Shown here one piece after another: positions 33,317 through 44,797 of a DNA stretch of 64,000 nt. The position numbers and the translations under genes were made by a program. The notes under the pieces were generated by a model, which did not search any database, was not told where the DNA came from, and worked only from the letters and a program-made list of their open reading frames with translations. The DNA lies in contig KV918801.1 in the NCBI GenBank assembly GCA_002049455.2, positions 248,001 through 312,000 on the forward strand, written 5' to 3'. Position 1 is the first letter of the stretch, and the number at the start of each line of letters is the position of its first letter. The DNA is from Porphyra umbilicalis. Taxonomy: Eukaryota > Rhodophyta > Bangiophyceae > Bangiales > Bangiaceae.

Positions 33317-34808
33317 GTGGAACGAGGATGCCCCGCCGTCTTCATACGCTGCACGCCCTCCGGCCGCTTATTTGGCGCCTGGAGCGCAGTCATCTTGGGG
33401 GGGCGACCCCGGCGCGCTTCATCCAGCGCCGCGAGGCAACTAGTGGGTGCTGGCGCACACGTCGTCGCCGAACACCTTCGCGCGTTGGTCCTGGTTGCCC
33501 GCGCTGCCGCAGCATTTGTCGCTGTAGACGCCGCAGGACCTCGAAAGCCTTCCTCTGTTCGCTGTTCGGGGGCATCAAGACCCCCCCCTTTCGGCCTACC
33601 AACTCGTTCCTGTGGCCCGACAGACTCCAAGCGTGTTCCCGTTCTTCCTGCCGCAGCCCTACCTGCAGTAGCCGACGATCTTCCTAAGAACTTGGGATCA
33701 AGTTTGGGGTGGACGGATGACGACCGCGTCTCCCTCTGCGAGGCCTACCTGCCGGTTAACTACTGACGCTGTGCATGGAACGAGTCGGAGCGAGGACGAT
33801 CTGTGGGCGGCGGTGCACAAGTTGTGGGACGACAAGATGCACAAGAAGGGGCCCATGCGCGTGGAGCACAACGAACTTTCGCTCGAGAAGCAGTTCAAGC
33901 GGATCTGCACAGGTGTGAGTACGTTCACCTCGCACTACCTGGCTGTGCTGGTCGTGTACGACGCTATTCGCACTGACCGCGAAAAATACAAGCGTAAGGA
34001 CTCGACGCACAAGCTCAAGGAAAGGCTGGCGCACTACAAGTGGCTGGCATGCTGGCGGGTGCTCTGGCAGGGTGACAATCTTGGAGGCGCCGCCAACCTG
34101 GCGATCTGGAGGACGGACGTCGATACCACATCGGAAGACGAGACCGGCAGCGGAAGCGGCGGCGGCGTCAAAAAGAGCAATGGCGGTTTACAACGGCGCC
34201 CGGGTGTCTTCAAGGCCGCCAAAGCGGCACGCCTCGAGGACATGCAGTCTGAGCAGTAGGTACAGGCGAGCACGGACGCGCTGGCCAAGCTGACCACGGC
34301 GCCACACGAGCGTACCGCTCTTCGCTTTTTCGAGTCGCTATAAATGCGAAACACGCCCGAGGCGGCACGCTACCACCAAGTTGTCTTCAACAAGATGCAG
34401 CAGTGCGCTGGTGTATCCGTGGGGTCGACTTGTGGTGTGGGGGGGGCTGCGGGTGTGAAAGAGTCCCTTGAAGGGCTAAATGGCGGCATGAGCGGCCTCG
34501 GTGTGCGCGACGCGCCGCTCACGGCGCCGTCAGATTCCCACCCTGCCGCCCACGCACCAGCTCAGCCAGCGCGTGGAGCCCCGGCGGTGCTCGGCATAGC
34601 TGCCGCTGCAGATATGTCTACGCTGGCAGCGCTGGCGGTGACTGGCGCGGCGAAACGTCCAGAACACCGCGCATCTGTGGGTGACCGCACAGCACAGGCC
34701 TCCAATGAGCAGGCAGCGAAGGCTGTCCTCGTCTGCAAGCTCCGGAACACGCGCGAGCTGTACGACAGCAGCGAGGGCAGCAGCACCGACAGCGCTGAGA
34801 CCGTGTGA
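33317..34808 (+). pseudogene. Myb/SANT-like partner protein of PIF/Harbinger element 1
   Basis: In Harbinger elements the Myb-like protein binds the element ends and brings the transposase into the nucleus. The domain starts LGWTDDDRVSLCEAYL (about 33700-33748) in one frame and continues after a one-base shift near 33755 as TTDAVHGTSRSEDDLWAAVH, then QFKRICTGVSTFTSHYLAVL and YKWLACWRVLWQ (to 34070). Beyond it, in-frame stops at 34257 and 34341 interrupt a helical region (LRFFESL...NTPEAARYHQ) that parallels the second element's protein (STVAFWSSP...NTEEGRAWW). The start upstream of 33650 is uncertain. Confidence 0.6.
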
Positions 34809-35340
34809 AGACTGTAAGGCGTATTGCGGGTGCGCATCCATGTTAGTTGATTGTCGCAGCAATGGTCATTTTTTCTCGACTCAGCAGGGTCTTCTTTTTC
34901 TTGCGCACATAGCAGTCCTCGTCTCCTTCACCAGTTCTCCGGCGCGTGCGGAAGGTGGTGTATCAGGTGTACCAGGGAACACACAGAACAGGCGCAGCCT
35001 GCGTCGGCAGCAAAGGGCACGGCGGCACAATCGTACCACCCGTCGGCATCGGACAATCCCACCCCGTATAACAACTCACTGTACGTCCACGCTACCCGCC
35101 ACACTTCATCCACCAGCACTTATTCCCCCAAACTCCCACCCAAACGAAAAAAACAGCACCTTTCTCCTACAAGCGGAAAGACCACGGCAAGAGAGAAGGG
35201 GGCAGTGCTGGGCAGGCATGGGGAGTGGCCACAGGGGGAGCCAGCTCGCGGGGTGGCCGGAGCACGCCCACTGTGCGCGCGAAACGCGGAAGCGAACTGC
35301 CAGAGAGCGCGCACGAGTGGATCCGGGCTCCGCACCGCGA

Positions 35341-35640
35341 GGGAGCACGCGCGCGCGGCAGAAGTCAGCGGATCAGAAGAGAGTATGCGCGTGCGGCAGA
35401 TAGCGGCGCGCCGCGAGGGAGCGCGCGCGCGCGGAATCGGGAGGTGCGCCGCAAGGGAGCACGCGCGCGGGCCAATGCGGCGGGCCAGGAGGGAGCACTC
35501 GCGTGTGGCACGGATGGCGGACACGGAGGGAGCATGCGAGCGCTGCAGACGGCGGCGAACAGGACCGGAGCACATGCGCACGGCAGACTACAAGACGCCG
35601 CGAGGGAGCGCGCGAGCACGGCGTTGCGCCGGCGGTGGCA
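35341..35640 (+). repeat. degenerate ~38-bp tandem repeat, about 8 units
   Basis: A gggagcacgcgcgcggca-like phrase recurs at 35341, 35378, 35414, 35452, 35491, 35528, 35566 and 35604, a spacing of 36-39 bp. It sits between the two convergent Harbinger genes. Long frames over it are repeat-derived and not called. Confidence 0.75.
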
Positions 35641-35985
35641 AGGCCGCCTCAAAGCGGCGGATTTCTCTCGGTATCCCGCCCAAAGCGATACGTGCGGCGG
35701 GTCTGCTGCTGGTAACCACGCGGCGGGTGACGAGCCGACGACGGGGCGTCGGCACAGTGGACGCGGCGGCTTGGCGGCCGTGCGGGCGGCGAGGGCGACG
35801 GGGAGGCCCCACATGTCCCCGCCGAAGCCGAGCTCCAGCCGCGCGCTCACCAGATCACGCCGGTTCTGACTGTGGTGCTATCGAATTGGGCCCTCTCGTT
35901 CACGCGCAGTAGACAACAAAATAACGGAGAAAAAAAACCGGCCCAACGGGGAAAAAAACACCGTTGTATGTCACTTGCTGTCGAT

Positions 35986-37526
35986 CTACGAAAAGTACGA
36001 GGCCAATAAGTCACCGCAGTCGTGCCACACGTGTGCGGTCAGGTCAGCACGAAGCTTGTTGTGCTCAGCAACATTGCTAGTCTCGCCCCAGGCGTCAAAG
36101 AAGGCGGCCATGCCGCCCACTGGCGGCTGCTCGACAGGGTTGAAGAGGGGGGGGGCGTTGGCGTCGGCGTGTGCCCCGCCAAATGCAGCTCCCCCGGCCG
36201 CAGCACCCGCCCCGATGTCCGCCCCACCACCATTCGCACTGCCGCCGCCGCCAGCTAATCCACCATAAGGTCTGTTGCCCTCCTCACTCCCAGATGTCCC
36301 GTTATCACCGTCCACAGCACCAGCACTCCCCCCTCGTGAGGACCCTCTGCGCGTCTGCGGCGGCTCGAAAAGCCCGTCGTAGCGGCTCTCAACACACATG
36401 TTTTGCAGTATACACATCGCCTTGAAGGTGAGGGCAAGCATCTTTACCGACGGATAGCGCCTATGTTGGAGCGCTATGTGGAAGCGTTGCGTTGCGTCAG
36501 GATACCAAACAGACGCTCCACATCCTTGCGAACCGCCTCCTGCAGGCGGTTAAAGACCTTTTGCTCCTCAGTGGAGGGCATGCGGTGCCGGGACATGCGG
36601 AAGGCATATCGCGGGTAAACGCCATCCACCAGGTAATCCGGCAGCGTGCGACTTGTCCCGTTCGGCGTGTAGGACCTGTTGCAAGGCGGCCACCGGCCTG
36701 CCGTCACGTCGAGAGAGAGGGAAGACTGGTACATCACGTTGATGTCGTTGGGGCTCCCAGGTGCGCCAACGTCCAGTTGCCATACCCACAGGTCCTCGTC
36801 CCACAGAGCCTCCACAACGATGCCGCTCGAGCCCTTTCGGGTCTAGTAGCTCCTCGCCATACCTCTGGGACACTGGTGACACGCCCAGTGGCTGCAATCA
36901 AGCGAGCCCATGCACCCAGGGAAGACACGCTCCGCGTTCCGGTCCAGGATCGTCTTCAGCTCCACGTTGTTAGGCCGCTGCTCGTAGGTAGACTCCCATC
37001 TAGACACGATGCATGCAACTAAGCTCTTGACCGAGTAGAGGATGGTTAAACGGAATTGTCGCACGAGCTCGTCGGAGCGGTCTTCTGCGTGCCCATACGC
37101 GAGCACACGAAAGGCAGCAACCAACTTTTGTAGCTGGTGTGCCTGCGGACAGCTTGTAGAGTTGAGATGCCGCCGGAAGAAGGTGGTGTCCTTAACCTCC
37201 AAGGAGCCGCACCGGAGCACAGCACGCGGAACGCAGAAACGCGTATTAAAGTCGTGCTCAATGTAGACAGGGTCTTTCCCATCGACCCCCATGCAGTCTC
37301 GTCAAATACTGGGCAGCCCGGCATGAAAGTCTCGCTGCTTTTTGGGCCTACGTCCGGGAAGAGAGCCATGGTGGCGTCCACGTCGGCTGATACGCCACGC
37401 ACTCACACGCATCCGCAGCGCGATCATCGCTGCCACATGCGCCTGCACAGCGGCGAATATTTCCGCGCCACCGTCCTCAGACAGCAGCACGGTAATCGAG
37501 CACGGCTCGTCCTGGTTGGGCTCCAT
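35986..37526 (-). pseudogene. PIF/Harbinger (Plant_tran-type) transposase, degenerate
   Basis: From the ATG at 37526 one frame runs to about 36486 with two nonsense codons, TGA at 37302-37304 and TAG at 36843-36845. Aligned by eye to the intact transposase at 56078-57526, each replaces a Leu (I-stop-RDCMGVDG versus ILRDYFGVDG; Y-stop-TRKG versus YLDRKG). Catalytic motifs are present: GSLDCSHW (Asp), GSPNDINV (Asp) and RKDVERLFGIL (Glu). Near 36486 a frameshift moves the C-terminus (LTFKAMCILQNMCVESRYDG) into another frame that ends at 35986 after a Gly-rich linker. It is a fairly recent pseudogene of an element related to the second one, not a direct copy. Confidence 0.85.
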
Positions 37527-37547
37527 GCCCCTGGGCAAACGCGCCAA

Positions 37548-38896
37548 ACAACGTGGGGCGAAAGCACCAGGGCGACGCCGACGGTGGTGGCCACGCGCGA
37601 ACGCCGGTGGCGGCAGGCGTCACGGTGAGTGGCCGCGAAGGGTGATGGTTGTCGCAGCCGTGTGGATCTAGAAGTACTGCGGTAGGAAAAAAAAGAGAGT
37701 GCAGGTGGGGGGAACAGGCAGGAGAGGAGATGGTGCACGGGTCGTGCTTCTCAAACTGAGGATGATGGCAGGAGCAACGGACGAGGTCAAGAGATCACGC
37801 AGGAAGAGGGCGACGGACGGGGGCGGGGACGCGGGTGGCGATGCGGGTCGCTCGTCTCGAAGCTGTGGGCGTGACGTCGACGGGTCCAGTGCATGGCGCG
37901 CCGCGGCACGCCGGGAAGCCCGACCGACCACGCCCCCCCCGCACAAGAGCCTTTATGCGCGACGATGGTCCACTGGTGCCCCCAGAAACGCTGCGTGGGG
38001 GACCCACCTGGGGCCTCGAGCCCGCCGATCCCCGGCACCCCTCTCCAAGCACGATATGGGCGGTGTCGGACCACCACCCACCCCAATAACGCAGCGTGAG
38101 AGTGGCCTGAGCGCCCCGATCCAGCGTGCAGACCGCCGCCCCCCACTCCGAGCACTCTACGGCTGTGGTGGACCGGCTGCGACCTGCAAAACGAAGCAAG
38201 GCGGCGGGCCAGTCCCACGTAGCGTGCCTAGTGATCCCCCACTCCGCCCCCCCCGGACGCTCTGTGCATGGTCCTTGACCACCAGCCTGCTCGAACCAGC
38301 CGCTGACACCCATCTCAGGCGCCCCGATCTGGCCGGCCGACCACCCTCCCACTCTCCTAGCGCTCTGTGACGGTGGCGGGCTGGCCAGCGCAGCCGATCA
38401 CCCGCTCAGTCGCAACCCGCGTGGCGCACAAGGACCCTCTCGAATGATTTGATCACGGGACACCAAAACTCTGCTCTGTTGACCAGTCCCAGTGGACCAT
38501 ATTTGTTACTCGGCTCTCGCGTGCCGAGGTCCACGCCATTTCTATTGATTGCAGATCTTTGCTAGAAAGTTTCGAAAGTGGTCAGGAGCATGCCCGAACA
38601 CGTTTTGCTCTAAACCGATACATATTGATTAGCGAAGCTTCCAGGAGAAATCCATTCGTGTTCTCAACACTCAGGCAGCCACGTTGCATGAAGATGGATG
38701 GCCCTAGTCGGTTTGATGGTCACCCTCTAGGCCACTTCACTGGATGATCCCATCTGCACGCTCAATCATGAATATCCACTTTTCAGCATTCGATGGCTCA
38801 CGATCGCTCAGGTCCAGATGGATTACGCATGCCAGCCATTTCAGATTCCTCCAAAAGGGTTTACAGATGCCTTCGGGGAATCCCCACTGTACAGTA
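37548..38896. other. no supported gene
   Basis: GC-rich to 38380 with overlapping frames on both strands, none with a motif; then AT-richer sequence. Confidence 0.4.
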
Positions 38897-39061
38897 TATT
38901 GCAGTTTTCCCTATTCTGGCCGATCCGGACAAGAACAACCTACAGTCCGCACAACTTCTGATTGGTCGAGAGGTCGATTTCGGCCGGATGGGTGGCTGTC
39001 GTGCAACTGTTCAGCACAGTTGTTCTTGTCCGGATCGGTCAAAATTGGGGAGACTGCAATA
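38897..39061. mobile_element. 165-bp MITE with ~45-bp terminal inverted repeats
   Basis: The ends TATTGCAG...GATCCGGACAAGAACAAC and the inverse GTTGTTCTTGTCCGGATC...CTGCAATA pair over about 45 bp with few mismatches. TA lies on both sides (38895-38896, 39062-39063). A related end occurs at 24371. Confidence 0.8.
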
Positions 39062-39063
39062 TA

Positions 39064-40267
39064 TTCCACACCGAAGCCCAGAAATGGTCAGGAGCGCGCC
39101 TCTTCGCGGCAGTGTCAGCACTGCCTCTCCGCTCTCTCCCGTCGTCTCGCCATCTCGCCATCTCGCCCCTCCGTCGGGCCTTTCACACGGCCCGGGGACC
39201 ATGCACACACATATTGCCGGATGTACGAGCGATTCTCAGCGTGTCGTTATCTCGGCGAGAAATAACGATAGGCTGTCGTCGCTCCTGAGAATGCCTCTCA
39301 GCCATCCGAGATAACGATAGGACATGCACGTCCCATGGGCAAGCGATGTGAGCCATCCAATATCCGCCCCATATTGGGCTGAAAAGTGGCACATCTCTTT
39401 TCATATTTCCATGAGTCCGCATGCGGTTGTTCCCCCTCTTTTCTGCCAGGAAACGCTGGTGCCGACTCTTTTTCTATGTATTTCCATTCTTTTCAAATGG
39501 GTCGTCCCTGTTTCTTGCCTTCTCGATTGCGGAATCCGCCTATTCTGAAGATTGCTGAGCAAAGACCTCAACGTCGACCCACCTCCCTCCCCCCGCGACT
39601 GTCCTGAAGTACTCAACCAACCAGTCGGTATCCCCTGCCCTGCGATGATGACAATCGCGACGTCACGACTGTCTTCTAAAACCACCACTCCCACGCACCA
39701 TTTAGCCGCGGCTCATACCCCTCGACCAGCTGTTCCCCTCGGCCCCCCCTGGCTAATATATTTCCGCATGCTTTGCCTGAGTACGCTCTGTTTTGTTGTT
39801 GTTCAGAGACAGCACTAGCAACGGAAAGTCGTCCCTGCCGAAGGCCAATAATTCTTTTTCACAGAGCAAGGTCGCACTCGTTCATTTCTTGCACTGCGAC
39901 CCCCCCCTTTCTTCGTCGTTGGCCCTGGTATTTTCTGGGCCCTTTGCGCTTGGAATCTCGCCTGACGCAGAGAACGGCCGTCGACCGGACGAGACTGGCG
40001 TGTCAGCGTCGGTAGTGTTTCTGGGAAACAAGCTGTACTTGTTAGGGCCATGATCACCCCTATGATCCAGAGGGGCTACTATATAAATCGTGTACTTCAT
40101 TCTCTTGTCTTCGTTATCAATGAGGACTGATTTCCGCCACTGCTGAGGAGTGGGCACGAGACGCTTCTTCGGGTGTCAATTCTGGAACGCGTCTACGTTG
40201 ATGCCCCTGTCGCCAAGAACAGCGAGGACGCTGCTATGACCGGCCTTTTGAGTCACAAAGCGTAAAA
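39064..40267. other. no supported gene
   Basis: Sequence of ordinary composition. Small frames occur on both strands without recognisable motifs. Confidence 0.4.
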
Positions 40268-41113
40268 ATGCTTCATGTCTTTTTTGCCCTCCGAAGGTCA
40301 CAACAGCCTAAATTACCGCCACCTCCCCACTACACCCTACCAGTCTGCAGGCCAGCCTTCCGTGTGGACCTGCATAATCATCCCCTAGGCCCTCCACAGA
40401 GTGTGGACACGCTGTGGCTCGACGCCGGCGCCGACACTGTGCTCGAGGTGGCAATTTGGGCGGCGCGGACGGGCGAGTATAGGCGGCCTTTGGGGCGCCT
40501 GCCGCCCCCCCCTTCCGCGCCAGCCGTACCGCCGACGCTGTGGACGACCGGCGCGCCCGCCTTTTTGGCTGCCGACGGCCGCCCGTCGGAGCGGCGGCCG
40601 TCAGCGCCGTCGCCACCACCGCCGACGCGAAGCATCACCACCGCGCCGGGCAGCGGCGGCTGGTGGGATGCCGCCGGGGGTTCGCGGCACCCCGCGACGG
40701 CCGCGGAGGTGGCAGCGGGGGGCACCCCCCCGCCAGACGGTGGGGACCGGTGCGAGGACAACGGGCCGGGTGGCTCCGGCAGTTGCGCGTCGGACAGCGG
40801 CACAGGCGGTGGCTGCGCGTCGCGGCAGCGCTCGCCGCGCTTCGGCCGCAGCGCCGCCGCCCTCCGATGCCGCCATCGCGACGCGGCGGTCGCGCCCAAA
40901 GCCCCCGCCTCGGCCGGGCCCAGCCGCTGCTCGAGTAGCGACGTAGCGTGGCGCGTGGCGACGGCCGCGTCGCTGTCGTCGGCGGAGCGCCCGCGCTGCG
41001 ACGGCTGTGGCCCCCACTTGTTGGTTACCCTTTTGGTTGGGGGCAGCGATGATCCGATTCCTGCGAAGCAAACTCCATATATGCAATGTATAATCATTTG
41101 CAATTGTTCATAG
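40268..41113 (+). CDS. hypothetical ORF, 281 aa, doubtful
   Basis: An ATG at 40268 opens 281 codons. The first third (RVDLHNHPLGPPQSVDTLWL, TVLEVAIWAARTGEY, LWTTGAPAFLAADG) has protein-like composition. The remainder is Gly/Ser/Arg low complexity, and the minus strand is also open over the same DNA (40378-41157), so the strand choice is weak. No family recognised. Confidence 0.28.
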   Translation: MLHVFFALRRSQQPKLPPPPHYTLPVCRPAFRVDLHNHPLGPPQSVDTLWLDAGADTVLEVAIWAARTGEYRRPLGRLPPPPSAPAVPPTLWTTGAPAFLAADGRPSERRPSAPSPPPPTRSITTAPGSGGWWDAAGGSRHPATAAEVAAGGTPPPDGGDRCEDNGPGGSGSCASDSGTGGGCASRQRSPRFGRSAAALRCRHRDAAVAPKAPASAGPSRCSSSDVAWRVATAASLSSAERPRCDGCGPHLLVTLLVGGSDDPIPAKQTPYMQCIIICNCS

Positions 41114-42349
41114 CCCCCCATGTCAGCGCATGACGTAACCACATGAAAGAAACACACTCAAATGCTGGCACGACTGATAGCGTGGGAAAAGAGCGGATAC
41201 GATCACCGAGGCTGCGTGTTAGAGAAGAGGTGACGAAGCCTGTCACTTTGATGATGATGGTACACAGAGAGTTCCACATGGACGACAGCGTCATGTTCGA
41301 CAGCCTACGGCTCATGCCAGTATCGCGTGCACAAATGAAGCGGTGGACGGAAGTTTGAATAGTGGTTGCTGTCCTGCAGCCTGGTAGGCGCAGAAAAAAT
41401 GAGCTTCACGCATAGGAGCTCGACGTACGTTCACTAGAATAATGTGGCGGAAAAGTATTGCTAAACGATCCAGATGCCCTTGTGGGACCAATCTTGTGCG
41501 CTATCGACGAAAAGCTCATTGTGGCTTTTGAACTTTTTCGCCGGATATAAAACATATATTCGCCCTTTCATCGCTCACTGTTTGGGTGAATTCAAAGAAA
41601 AAAAATTGTGTGTGCATGGTTCTGGGGCCTTGCACACCACCCCTCCATCGTCGTCACCGCACCGCCATGCTCTCTCTTCGACGCGCGCGCCGCATCCGCT
41701 CCTTCTTTGGGCCCACGCTCCGCATCCGCCCTTTTTATTGCCCCCCCCCTCCACATTTCTTTGGGCCAGCGCGCCGCATCTGCCCCTTTCTTTGCCCCCC
41801 TCCCTCCCCCCATCTGCACGCCATGCAAGTCGCGCTGAACTCAAGTTTGTTTTTTCCTCCATGCGTTCCACGTCCTTCCCCGTTCCCCCTCCCGGCCCCT
41901 GCCGGGGGATTCACTCATCTCTGGTTCATTTCTTGAGGCATCTGTCGGCCACCGGTGTCGACCTCCCCCTGCGTGTGGCGCCGCGCCTGGTGCTGTGCTT
42001 GCTTGCTTTGTTGACCATTGTTTTATCCTGAGAACCATACGACAAAGATGAATCTAATAAATAGGGACCGACAATGGGGACGCTACAACTGGGGAAGAGA
42101 AAAGCACACGACGACAACTGGAAAAGAAAATAGGGACCCAACGCCGTGGTGGTCAGAAGAGAAAAGGGACGAGACGACTTCTTGCCATTACAGCGACAAA
42201 GCTAGGAATCCTTTGACAGCATCGAAAAGACACACTTCCTCAATGTACAACACTTATGTCGAATAATACATCACAATGCCAATTGCTCCTCATCACCCCA
42301 GCAACATAACACTCCACACGAGTCAGCTGCTTCACCCATTCTACACATC
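41114..42349. other. no supported gene
   Basis: Mixed composition; a Pro/His-coding pyrimidine tract at 41640-41830 leaves frames open on both strands. I see no motif. Confidence 0.4.
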
Positions 42350-42389
42350 ATCGTCACCGCCGGCAGAATCCCCATCCAACCGGGTTTTA

Positions 42390-42520
42390 GATGGGCCTTG
42401 GATGGTGTCTCATCACTCTTTGGATGTTGACGGATGGGCGTCACCCGCTCATCCAAGCCCATCCATCAGAGTTTTCGATGGGATACCGCTGGGCTTTGGA
42501 TGGGCTTTGGATGTGCGTTT
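42390..42520. repeat. subterminal GGATGGGC repeats, left end
   Basis: At least eight near-copies of atccaagcccatcc / ggatgggc in both orientations. They are candidate binding sites for the transposase or an accessory protein. Confidence 0.7.
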
Positions 42521-42544
42521 TGAGATGATGGCGTAGTCCCGAGT

Positions 42545-44773
42545 TCAGAACACACCGTCATCCTCCTCCTCATCCTCGTTGTCCCCAGGCACACCTGCAC
42601 TCTCGCCGCCCTCGTCAGAGCTATCGGGGCCAGAATCGGTGTCATCGTCGTCACTCGAGAACGTGCACGCTCCCACATCCTCGCTCTCCCCGCCGTCACT
42701 CTCCCCATCGTTGCCCCCCCCCCCGTCATCACCCGCTCCTTCACGCCTCGCACCTTCCTCGTGCAGGCCAATCATCGCCGCCCCGCTGCCGTGGTCGGTG
42801 TCCGCGTCGACCACGATTGCGACACCGGTGCGCGGCGCGTGGGAGTTGCTGTCGTGGACGTTGTCGTCTTGATCTGGTCCGACGCGGTAGTCCTCGGTGC
42901 AGTTACGCATTGGTGCGTCCGGGACGTCTTCAAGTCCCGGGCGACGAGTCTTGTCGGCGCCACCGCTCGGCGCACCCCCACCAGCCATCTCCGCAGATGG
43001 CGCGCGCGCCCCAACCACGTCACCTGGCGACGCGGCGACAGTGCGATTGATGGAGGTGGGGGGGCGGGCCGATGTCGTTAGCGCGGATGAGCCCGGCGCG
43101 TTTTTCGCCAACGATGCGTCGCCAAGCTCAGTGAACATCCACCCGCCCGCGCTCGTGCGCACCACCATATCCGGGTCGATAACGTCCGTAATCCGGTAGC
43201 CGGCGTGCACTTTACAGTCCTTGTGGTTCTTGGACAAATGCTTGATTGACGAGTCAAACTCGTCGACCCAGTGCATGTAGGAGCCGTTACCATTGCCGCC
43301 GCGGCGACGAGTACGGCGGCCGAGTGCAATCTCGAACTCGTTGCGGACGAAGCTCGCGATGAGCGCGTGGTGACCGACCACCATGTTGACGTGATAGCGG
43401 CTGCCCACGCTCTTGTCCTTGACGATGCGGCTACCGCCGCCAATCTTGGTGAAAAGGTTCTTCGCCGCCGCCACGACCGCCTTCTCGCCCTTGTACGAGG
43501 TGAGGAAATAGTCCTTCTTGGACCACTTCTTGGCCTTGGAAATGGGCATGGGGTTGTACTCGAACCCGAGCACTGTGAAAAATGGCTTCAGGACGAACTC
43601 CCTCAGCTGCGCCACCGTGTGCGGGATGGTTGACATGATGACCGCCACCGGCCGTTTCTTGGTCGGCATGCCGCTCCGCACGGAGTAAGGGAAGTACACG
43701 CCGTTCATCATGTAGTTGTGGGCCGCTACTGCCGACACCGCAAACGCCTGGACGACGATGTCTTGAATCACGTCCAGTGCAGTGTCCGGGTCGATGAGAA
43801 CCTCACGGGAATCGGTGGTCATGGCGACTCGCTTCTTGACCACTGCACGCAGGGGGCGCCGTAGCGTGGCGGCCTGAGCTTCGCTGTCGGGCGCCAGCGC
43901 CATGGCCGTGGCCTTGGCGTCCTCGACCTTGACAACGGCCTTGACGTCCTTGGCACCGTCGCCCTTGGTGCTGCCCGTGCCACGACTGCCCGTGCTGCGA
44001 CTCACCTCCTTGCCAGCGATGTCCGCGCCAGACCCGCCCTTCAATTCCAGGCGCACAGACGCCACTCTCAAGGCCGTGCGCCCATTACGCTGGCCCTGCA
44101 CGTCGACACGCACCTCGAGGCGGTTGGTGTCGGCGCGCAGGTGATCAATCTGCGCGGTCGACTGCTTCAAGGCCGAGCACAAGGCCTTGTTGCCCTCCCG
44201 AACCGCCTTGGCCACCTCGCCGCGGACAAGAGTCCACGCGGCGACAACCTCGGGCGTCGTGGCCGCCGCGTTGCTGGCCCCGTGCGACACAACGTTGTCA
44301 CAATCGCCATTGGCCTCCTGGGCCGCCTTCTTGGGCTTCTTCCGCGGTGGCGCACTGGTCTTCGCCGACAGAGCCTTGGCCGGGGTGCGCTTCTTGCCAC
44401 CGCTGGCGCTGCCACCAGATACTCGACGACGAGCGGTTGGGGGCGAAGGGAATGGTGCAGCCAGGGATGTCGGCGGCGGTGTACGAGCAGCCGCCACCAC
44501 CGCCACCGCCGCAGCCGCCGCCTCCGCCTCCTCCTGCAAATCAGACGCCGACGGCTCCGACGGTGATACAGAGACGCCAGCCGGAGCCAGCGAGGGCATG
44601 AGGAAAGCAGACGCAGCCTGCGTGGCACTCCGCGGAGCCCGCGGCGCGGGTGGTTCAGTGAGGGTCTCGGCCGCCCCATTCGGCGCGGACGGCGGCACGA
44701 AAGCATCAGCCGACGCGGCCGCCGCCCATTCCGGCTGCAGGTCCCGCAGAGACGGAGGAGACGGGGGCGTCAT
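42545..44773 (-). CDS. uncharacterised transposon accessory protein, 742 aa
   Basis: An ATG at 44773 opens 742 uninterrupted codons. Residues 1-170 are Ala/Pro-rich with a basic KKRTPAKAL/PPRKKPKKAA stretch that could be a nuclear localisation signal. Residues about 175-235 form a predicted coiled coil (LVRGEVAKAVREGNKALCSA). A folded core spans about 320-545, with MMNGVYFPYSVRSGM, VIMSTIPHTVAQLREFVLKP, KKWSKKDYFLTSYKGEKAVV, YHVNMVVGHHALIASFVRNE and YMHWVDEFDSSIKHLS. The last 100 residues are very acidic. I know no family with this core. Its position inside the CACTA-like element, divergent from the transposase, suggests a TnpA-like DNA-binding partner (inference). A related, shorter gene lies just upstream. 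Confidence 0.7.
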   Translation of the reverse strand: MTPPSPPSLRDLQPEWAAAASADAFVPPSAPNGAAETLTEPPAPRAPRSATQAASAFLMPSLAPAGVSVSPSEPSASDLQEEAEAAAAAVAVVAAARTPPPTSLAAPFPSPPTARRRVSGGSASGGKKRTPAKALSAKTSAPPRKKPKKAAQEANGDCDNVVSHGASNAAATTPEVVAAWTLVRGEVAKAVREGNKALCSALKQSTAQIDHLRADTNRLEVRVDVQGQRNGRTALRVASVRLELKGGSGADIAGKEVSRSTGSRGTGSTKGDGAKDVKAVVKVEDAKATAMALAPDSEAQAATLRRPLRAVVKKRVAMTTDSREVLIDPDTALDVIQDIVVQAFAVSAVAAHNYMMNGVYFPYSVRSGMPTKKRPVAVIMSTIPHTVAQLREFVLKPFFTVLGFEYNPMPISKAKKWSKKDYFLTSYKGEKAVVAAAKNLFTKIGGGSRIVKDKSVGSRYHVNMVVGHHALIASFVRNEFEIALGRRTRRRGGNGNGSYMHWVDEFDSSIKHLSKNHKDCKVHAGYRITDVIDPDMVVRTSAGGWMFTELGDASLAKNAPGSSALTTSARPPTSINRTVAASPGDVVGARAPSAEMAGGGAPSGGADKTRRPGLEDVPDAPMRNCTEDYRVGPDQDDNVHDSNSHAPRTGVAIVVDADTDHGSGAAMIGLHEEGARREGAGDDGGGGNDGESDGGESEDVGACTFSSDDDDTDSGPDSSDEGGESAGVPGDNEDEEEDDGVF

Positions 44774-44797
44774 TGCCTTGAGGCGGGGCGGGGACGT

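Larger units (their letters stand above)
33317..37526. mobile_element. PIF/Harbinger element 1 (degenerate), coding part
   Basis: A Myb/SANT-like gene (plus) and a Plant_tran-type transposase (minus) converge on a spacer with a 38-bp tandem repeat. The pairing of these two genes defines PIF/Harbinger elements. The terminal repeats were not found by eye, so the limits given are those of the genes. Confidence 0.65.

Noticed and set aside
34851-35912. 353-codon frame between the two genes of Harbinger element 1
   Set aside because: Covers the 38-bp tandem repeat; the composition is repeat-derived and all frames are open.
37699-38370. overlapping plus and minus frames of about 200 codons
   Set aside because: No motif on either strand; explained by GC composition.
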